A stretch of 10,386 bases of DNA from CAYJFG01 sp964369405 (GTDB taxonomy: Bacteria; Bacillota; Clostridia; Oscillospirales; Acutalibacteraceae), in contig CAYJGB010000046.1 in assembly GCA_964369405.1 (NCBI GenBank), forward strand, positions 1 through 10,386. Reading direction: 5' to 3'. The translations under genes were made by a program, and so were the position numbers. The notes beneath the pieces were generated by a model. It had not been told where the DNA came from, made no database searches, and worked only from the letters and a program-made list of their open reading frames with translations. This document shows, piece by piece, positions 7,644 through 10,386 of this stretch. The number at the start of each line of letters is the position of its first letter. Positions within the stretch are counted from its first letter, which is position 1.

Positions 7644-8129
7644 TTATCCCCATGGGTCATCTACTACACGAGTTTTCACTCCTAACATAATGCTGTTAAT
7701 GTCCCATATATACCAGTTTTCTCCCTTGCTACGCATTTTAATATATCTTTTTGAATCAAATGCAGGCGTTTTAATATATAGTCGAATATATCCATCTTCA
7801 CAATCTTGTGGACGTGGGTCTGGTAAAAAATTTATTGTATATGGTGTAGTTGGAGTATAACTATTTGTTGGTGTTGAACCTTCAAAATAAGCCATTGCTA
7901 AATATTTTTTATCGCTTATTCTGTCTTTAAACCATTGTCTTTCAAAGGCTGATAATGGTTGTGGACCTTTTAATAGATTAATTGCTTCTAAACCCTCTTC
8001 AAAATTCTTGCCAAGTATATCGACTGCACATATGAATAGCGATGCCGTTTTTTCTGGCTTAGTAAGTCCCTTTTCTACTAAAGTCTTAAATTCTGAAAGA
8101 TTTGGTATTTTTTCATAAGTAACATTCAT
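7644..8129 (-). CDS. DUF6935-like protein of unknown function
   Basis: A 161-residue soluble protein without signal peptide or membrane segment. It begins MNVTYEKIPNLSEFKTL and includes LLKGPQPLSAFERQWFKDR, AYFEGSTPTNSYTP and a C-terminal WYIWDINSIMLG followed by DDPWG. From memory this pattern matches the DUF6935 family of Clostridia, a single small domain; I could not check it. The frame extends 11 codons further to an ATG at 8162, but that ATG has no ribosome binding site. ATG 8129 has GGGGAGG at 8144-8138 with an 8-base spacer, so it is chosen. It is the first clear gene of the operon with the DUF4428 and dockerin genes. Confidence 0.8.
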   Translation of the reverse strand: MNVTYEKIPNLSEFKTLVEKGLTKPEKTASLFICAVDILGKNFEEGLEAINLLKGPQPLSAFERQWFKDRISDKKYLAMAYFEGSTPTNSYTPTTPYTINFLPDPRPQDCEDGYIRLYIKTPAFDSKRYIKMRSKGENWYIWDINSIMLGVKTRVVDDPWG

Positions 8130-8190
8130 ATAATTTTCCTCCCCTAAATTAGTAAAGCTCATTTAATTCTGATTTAATAAAGGTTGCACT

Positions 8191-8196
8191 ATTATA
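8191..8196 (-). promoter_or_regulatory. possible -10 element close to the DUF6935-like gene
   Basis: The minus strand has TATAAT (8196-8191), about 60 bp before the DUF6935-like start. No good -35 is found at 16-18 bp and there is no TG extension. It is an alternative to the better extended -10 at 8355-8350 for driving the operon. Confidence 0.3.
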
Positions 8197-8204
8197 TTAT
8201 GGTT

Positions 8205-8339
8205 TTACAGTTTATTTTGCTGAAATAGTTTCAATTTAACATGTAAAATTAACATTATTAACAAAAAAATCATAAAATCCAACAATATAATTTTATGCAA
8301 ATCTCTACTTAGCAATTTTTTCAAGAAAATCAGCATCAT
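8205..8339 (-). CDS. possible 44-codon small hydrophobic ORF in the operon leader
   Basis: The reverse strand reads ATG ATG from 8339 to a TAA at 8207-8205. It gives a 44-residue peptide starting MMLIFLKKLLSRDLHK, with a hydrophobic stretch FMIFLLIMLIL at about 22-32 and a basic tail (HVKLKLFQQNKL). It could be a single-pass membrane peptide. There is no Shine-Dalgarno sequence, and the predicted transcription start (near 8343) would make it almost leaderless. T-rich DNA yields hydrophobic codons by chance, so this is only a candidate. It ends 75 bp before the DUF6935-like gene. Confidence 0.25.
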   Translation of the reverse strand: MMLIFLKKLLSRDLHKIILLDFMIFLLIMLILHVKLKLFQQNKL

Positions 8340-8349
8340 ACTTGTATTA

Positions 8350-8358
8350 ATTATATCA
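8350..8358 (-). promoter_or_regulatory. extended -10 promoter for the DUF6935/DUF4428/dockerin operon
   Basis: The minus strand carries TGATATAAT (8358-8350), the same extended -10 as the htpG promoter. No clear -35 is present, because that position falls in the T-run of the terminator just upstream. Transcription would start near 8343, giving a leader of about 214 nt before the DUF6935-like gene. Confidence 0.45.
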
Positions 8359-8367
8359 TACAGAAAC

Positions 8368-8397
8368 AAAAAATACCCCATACATTTGTATAGGGTA
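8368..8397 (-). terminator. intrinsic terminator of the response regulator gene
   Basis: Read on the minus strand, TACCCTATAC (8397-8388) pairs with GTATGGGGTA (8383-8374) through nine Watson-Crick pairs and one G-U wobble, with a 4-base loop. Six U residues (8373-8368) follow directly. On the plus strand the wobble becomes a C-A mismatch and no T run follows, so it serves the minus-strand gene ending at 8541. The 143 bp between that stop and the hairpin is AT-rich with no gene seen. Confidence 0.8.
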
Positions 8398-8540
8398 GGC
8401 TCTATATTTACTATTTTTACAAAATAATTTTAAGATTTTTTGTTGTATAAGCTATAAATCACTAATCAAATTAAACTATCTTGTTATTTATAACTAATAT
8501 TAACTATTCTGTATGTTTTTTAAACAATAAATTACAAATT

Positions 8541-9188
8541 CTAAATGTTTTTATCTAACAAATTAAAATCTTCTGCTATAATATACTTTTTTCTTGTTAC
8601 ATCAATAGCTATTTTAAGTGTACTATCGTAACCAGTTTTGCTTTTCACGTTGCAGATGTGAAAATTTAATGTACTTCTAGTAATTTTTAGTTCCTTGCAA
8701 ATCTCTTTATAACTATAACCGTTTACTATTAATTTTAAAATTTTCACCTCTTGTTTTGTAAAATCTGATGTCTTGGCGTATCCAATATAAATACTAGGTA
8801 TCATATTAGGGTATATTATTTCTCCATTCATTACACCGCTCATAACATCAACCAATTTAACATCACTATATTCTTTATACCAGAAACCTTCACAGCCTAC
8901 TGATAAAGCATTATTTATATGTTCTTTCTGAATTAAAAATGTAACTATTATAATTTTTATTTTAGGATAATTTTTCTTTATTAAAGTTGCATTTTTAATG
9001 CCATTTTCTTTTCCAGCTGTGTAGATATCCATTAAAATCAAATCAACATTATGGCTATAACATACTTCTAAGCAATTATCACTATTATCTATAGATTTAA
9101 TCATTCTAAAATTGTCACTTTCAGATATCATATATTTCAGTAAATCTCTTGAACTTTTCTGGTCATCTACTATTACTACATTATGCAT
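8541..9188 (-). CDS. NarL/LuxR-family response regulator, orphan
   Basis: A 215-residue two-component response regulator that should bind DNA once phosphorylated. The receiver domain (about 1-118) has every key residue: acidic pair Asp8-Asp9 (VIVDDQ), phospho-acceptor Asp54 (LILMDIY), Thr83 (IIVTF) and Lys105 (FWYKE). A LuxR-type helix-turn-helix follows at about 142-200 (FTKQEVKILKLIVNGYSYKEIC, then ITRSTLNFHICNVKSKTG). Start choice: ATG 9197 has GGAG touching it with no spacer, while ATG 9188 has the same GGAG (9201-9198) nine bases upstream, so 9188 is preferred; this removes only M-S-K. The gene has its own promoter (9301-9328) and terminator (8368-8397), so it is monocistronic. No histidine kinase lies in the window, so partner and target are unknown. 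Confidence 0.92.
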   Translation of the reverse strand: MHNVVIVDDQKSSRDLLKYMISESDNFRMIKSIDNSDNCLEVCYSHNVDLILMDIYTAGKENGIKNATLIKKNYPKIKIIIVTFLIQKEHINNALSVGCEGFWYKEYSDVKLVDVMSGVMNGEIIYPNMIPSIYIGYAKTSDFTKQEVKILKLIVNGYSYKEICKELKITRSTLNFHICNVKSKTGYDSTLKIAIDVTRKKYIIAEDFNLLDKNI

Positions 9189-9230
9189 CTTACTCATCTC
9201 CTATTTTAACAAATAATTATTTTTGTACAA

Positions 9231-9245
9231 TACTCAGCTGATGTA
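9231..9245. promoter_or_regulatory. possible operator in the response regulator leader
   Basis: TACTCAGCTGATGTA is built around the perfect 8-bp palindrome TCAGCTGA, and its TAC and GTA ends are also complementary with one extra base. It lies between the predicted transcription start (near 9294) and the start codon, where a NarL/LuxR-type dimer could act on its own gene. This is inference from symmetry and position only. Confidence 0.25.
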
Positions 9246-9300
9246 AAATTATGCTGCTTTTATTAAGTATCAACTACAGAATATTTTTACTATATTTTTT

Positions 9301-9328
9301 ATTATAACATAGTTTTATCATTTGTAAA
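9301..9328 (-). promoter_or_regulatory. promoter of the response regulator gene
   Basis: On the minus strand TTTACA (9328-9323) and consensus TATAAT (9306-9301) are 16 bp apart, with TG at 9309-9308 extending the -10 (TGTTATAAT). Transcription would start near 9294, leaving a leader of about 105 nt. Confidence 0.7.
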
Positions 9329-9511
9329 AGACTTGATAATGATATAGAAGTTTCTGGGAAATCGGATAGGTATGAAATACTAGTTGGCGTAAATATAACA
9401 CCTCGTTCAAATTATTGGATTATCAATTATTTTAAGCTCGCAGTTGTTTCTGATATTTTGAGAGGAAGAATTAATATTTGTAAAATTTTAGCCACTACTT
9501 TGAAAAAGTAG
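9308..9511 (+). pseudogene. start-less open frame, probable gene remnant
   Basis: From a stop at 9305-9307 to TAG at 9509-9511 the plus strand is open for 67 codons, long for DNA this AT-rich, but it has no ATG start or ribosome binding site. The peptide has protein-like composition: DNDIEVSGKSDRYEILVG, VNITPRSNYWIINYFKLAVV, SDILRGRINICKIL. Its first codons overlap the promoter of the divergent response regulator and its last ones run into a hairpin. It may be an internal or C-terminal fragment of a lost gene. I do not recognise the family. Confidence 0.35.
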
Positions 9512-9516
9512 TGGCT
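9490..9516 (-). terminator. hairpin downstream of the XRE regulator
   Basis: A perfect 11-bp stem, AGCCACTACTT (9490-9500) with AAGTAGTGGCT (9506-9516), has a 5-base loop. It lies 30 bp beyond the stop of the XRE gene. On the minus strand it is followed by AAAATTTT rather than a clean U run, and on the plus strand by GTCTCG, so termination may be weak or need help. Confidence 0.5.
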
Positions 9517-9546
9517 GTCTCGATTATAATCATACTCCTAAGGCAG

Positions 9547-10056
9547 CTATGTTTTTTTACGTGTTAAAATTATACCGACAAGTGAACCTACTAAAACAAT
9601 TGGAGCTAATCTTACAAATAACCATTCAATGCCGTGTAAAATTGTTCCTGCAACAGCTAAGTCAGGCTTACTATAATCCCATTCCAAATAAGGACTACCA
9701 AAGAAATATAAAATCACAAATGTCGCTACTATAACTGCACATGCAGAAATAAATATCCAGTGAACCAATTTTCTTCTTCTCACACTTTTTTGTGATAACT
9801 GTAAGTTAATAACTTCTAATTTTTCAGAAATCACTTTGAGTTCATCTTCTCTTTCTTCTAGTATGGTTTCCCCAAGCATTGTGCTTGCTGGAATTTCGAG
9901 AACTTCTGATATAGTTACTAACATTTCAGAATCTGGAACTGATAATCCTTTTTCCCATTTTGAAATAGTTTGTCGCACGACATTCAGTTTGACTGCAAGT
10001 TCTTCTTGAGAAAGTCCTTTTGATTTTCTAACAGCTTTTATATTTTCATTTAACAT
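9547..10056 (-). CDS. membrane-anchored XRE-family transcriptional regulator
   Basis: A 169-residue protein. Residues about 3-60 are a Cro/C1-type helix-turn-helix (NIKAVRKSKGLSQEELAVKL, then VRQTISKWEKGLSVPD), the form common in Firmicutes. A charged, probably coiled-coil segment follows (about 64-92), then a basic RRRK cap, a transmembrane helix at about 98-119 (WIFISACAVIVATFVILYFF), a short loop with EWDYSKPDL and a second helix at about 147-165, ending TRKKT. The DNA-binding domain would stay cytosolic but tethered to the membrane. The frame extends upstream to an ATG at 10131, but ATG 10056 has AAAGGAGG just before it (8-base spacer) and begins with the typical MLNENIKAVRK, so it is chosen. 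No partner gene adjoins it. The inverted repeat over its promoter suggests autoregulation. Confidence 0.9.
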   Translation of the reverse strand: MLNENIKAVRKSKGLSQEELAVKLNVVRQTISKWEKGLSVPDSEMLVTISEVLEIPASTMLGETILEEREDELKVISEKLEVINLQLSQKSVRRRKLVHWIFISACAVIVATFVILYFFGSPYLEWDYSKPDLAVAGTILHGIEWLFVRLAPIVLVGSLVGIILTRKKT

Positions 10057-10084
10057 GACAAATACCTCCTTTATTTGTACTTTA

Positions 10085-10114
10085 ATTTTAGCAGACATTT
10101 GCCCGTTGCCACAA
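10085..10114 (-). promoter_or_regulatory. promoter of the XRE regulator
   Basis: On the minus strand TTGTGG (10114-10109) and TAAAAT (10090-10085) are 18 bp apart, with TG at 10093-10092 giving an extended -10 (TGCTAAAAT). Transcription would start near 10078, about 22 nt before the start codon at 10056. Confidence 0.5.
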
Positions 10115-10120
10115 GCAACG
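10104..10120. promoter_or_regulatory. inverted repeat over the -35, candidate XRE operator
   Basis: CGTTGC (10104-10109) and GCAACG (10115-10120) form a perfect 6-bp inverted repeat with a 5-base spacer, in locally GC-richer DNA. It overlaps the proposed -35 (10109-10114), so a bound dimer would block RNA polymerase. Cro/C1-type regulators commonly bind such sites; the link to this one is inference. Confidence 0.4.
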
Positions 10121-10184
10121 CATATTAACATTTACCATAATAGGCATAAAAAGTATATAAGTAATCTTTCTTAATTCTCACAAC

Positions 10185-10254
10185 ATCCACCCTCGTCACA
10201 CAACCTACCAACTTTGACATCTATCCTCGACACTATGTCTATCCTCGCTACTCA
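10185..10254. repeat. four degenerate ~18-bp tandem repeats
   Basis: Units start at 10185 (ATCCACCCTCG), 10203 (ACCTACCAACT), 10219 (ATCTATCCTCG) and 10237 (GTCTATCCTCG). The last two are nearly identical over 11 bases; the first is close and the second is degenerate. Spacing is 18, 16 and 18 bp. The plus strand here is almost free of G, unlike the flanking AT-rich DNA. No gene or known RNA family was recognised. Confidence 0.45.
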
Positions 10255-10277
10255 ACTATAAAGTTTTTTAGCAAATT

Positions 10278-10301
10278 TTATCAAAAATTACACTTTGATA
10301 A
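10278..10301. repeat. 8-bp inverted repeat in the right intergenic region
   Basis: TTATCAAA (10278-10285) and TTTGATAA (10294-10301) are exactly complementary across an 8-base loop. It lies inside the transcript predicted from the promoter at 10351-10378 and could form a weak AU-rich hairpin. No T run follows, so it is not a terminator. Confidence 0.35.
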
Positions 10302-10350
10302 GTTCCCGAGAACAAGTAACAGTTTAGTAACTTAATTTGATGTTAATTTA

Positions 10351-10378
10351 ATTATATCTAAATACACCTTTATTTCAA
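10351..10378 (-). promoter_or_regulatory. minus-strand promoter in the right intergenic region
   Basis: TTGAAA (10378-10373) and consensus TATAAT (10356-10351) are 16 bp apart on the minus strand. Transcription would start near 10344 and run leftward through the inverted repeat at 10278-10301 and the repeats at 10185-10254 toward the XRE gene, about 290 nt away. No start codon with a ribosome binding site was found in between, so this is either a long XRE leader or a small RNA promoter. Confidence 0.45.
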
Positions 10379-10386
10379 GCCGTTTT

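Noticed and set aside
7528..7860. 110-codon plus-strand frame across the DUF4428 and DUF6935-like genes
   Set aside because: It is antisense to two convincing genes and spans the gap between them, with no start signals.
10057..10131. 25-residue N-terminal extension of the XRE regulator
   Set aside because: It runs through the AAAGGAGG ribosome binding site and the likely promoter. The family normally starts at MLNENIK.
10180..10200. GGGTGG on the minus strand, reminiscent of a T-box
   Set aside because: The rest of the T-box antiterminator consensus is missing, no aminoacyl-tRNA synthetase or amino acid gene follows, and no terminator is present.
1..10386. Insertion sequences, CRISPR array, tRNA or rRNA genes
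   Set aside because: No transposase-like protein, regularly spaced identical repeats or recognisable tRNA/rRNA sequence was found on either strand.

Overview
The window is AT-rich DNA (roughly 30% GC by eye) with strong AGGAGG-type ribosome binding sites, sigma-A-type promoters and compact intrinsic terminators. It carries a type I dockerin protein with InlB-type (Flg_new) repeats, DUF4428- and DUF6935-like proteins and a small two-helix membrane protein. That mix points to a low-GC Gram-positive anaerobe of the class Clostridia, most likely a gut or rumen relative of Oscillospiraceae/Ruminococcaceae. The genus cannot be fixed from the sequence alone.

Layout, left to right. At the left edge is a minus-strand promoter and the first codons of a gene that runs off the window. 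It is divergent from htpG (380-2266, +), a complete Hsp90-family chaperone with its own promoter and a perfect-stem terminator. A short operon follows (+): a 90-residue membrane protein and a 271-residue metal-dependent amidohydrolase, then an in-frame remnant of a broken gene. A 16-bp-stem hairpin at 3742-3778 separates this operon from a convergent three-gene minus-strand operon. Read 5' to 3', that operon encodes a DUF6935-like protein, a DUF4428 zinc-ribbon protein and a 1012-residue secreted dockerin protein. Upstream of it lie a possible 44-codon leader ORF and the terminator of the next gene, an orphan NarL/LuxR-type response regulator (8541-9188, -). Beyond the regulator's promoter is a start-less open frame that looks like another gene remnant. 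Last comes a membrane-anchored XRE-family regulator (9547-10056, -) with an inverted repeat over its -35. The right end has no convincing gene but holds four degenerate ~18-bp repeats and a further minus-strand promoter.

How the genes may work together. HtpG is housekeeping or stress. The dockerin protein is probably displayed on a cohesin-bearing scaffold outside the cell, where its beta-helix-like and InlB-type repeats could bind glycans or host/plant surfaces. Its co-transcription with two predicted cytosolic proteins of unknown function is the most unusual arrangement here. The response regulator and the membrane XRE protein are both regulators without a visible partner or target. No complete mobile element, CRISPR array, tRNA or rRNA was recognised. 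Several start codons were moved inward from the longest open frame because a strong ribosome binding site sits in front of an internal ATG. Six putative promoters share a TGn-extended -10.
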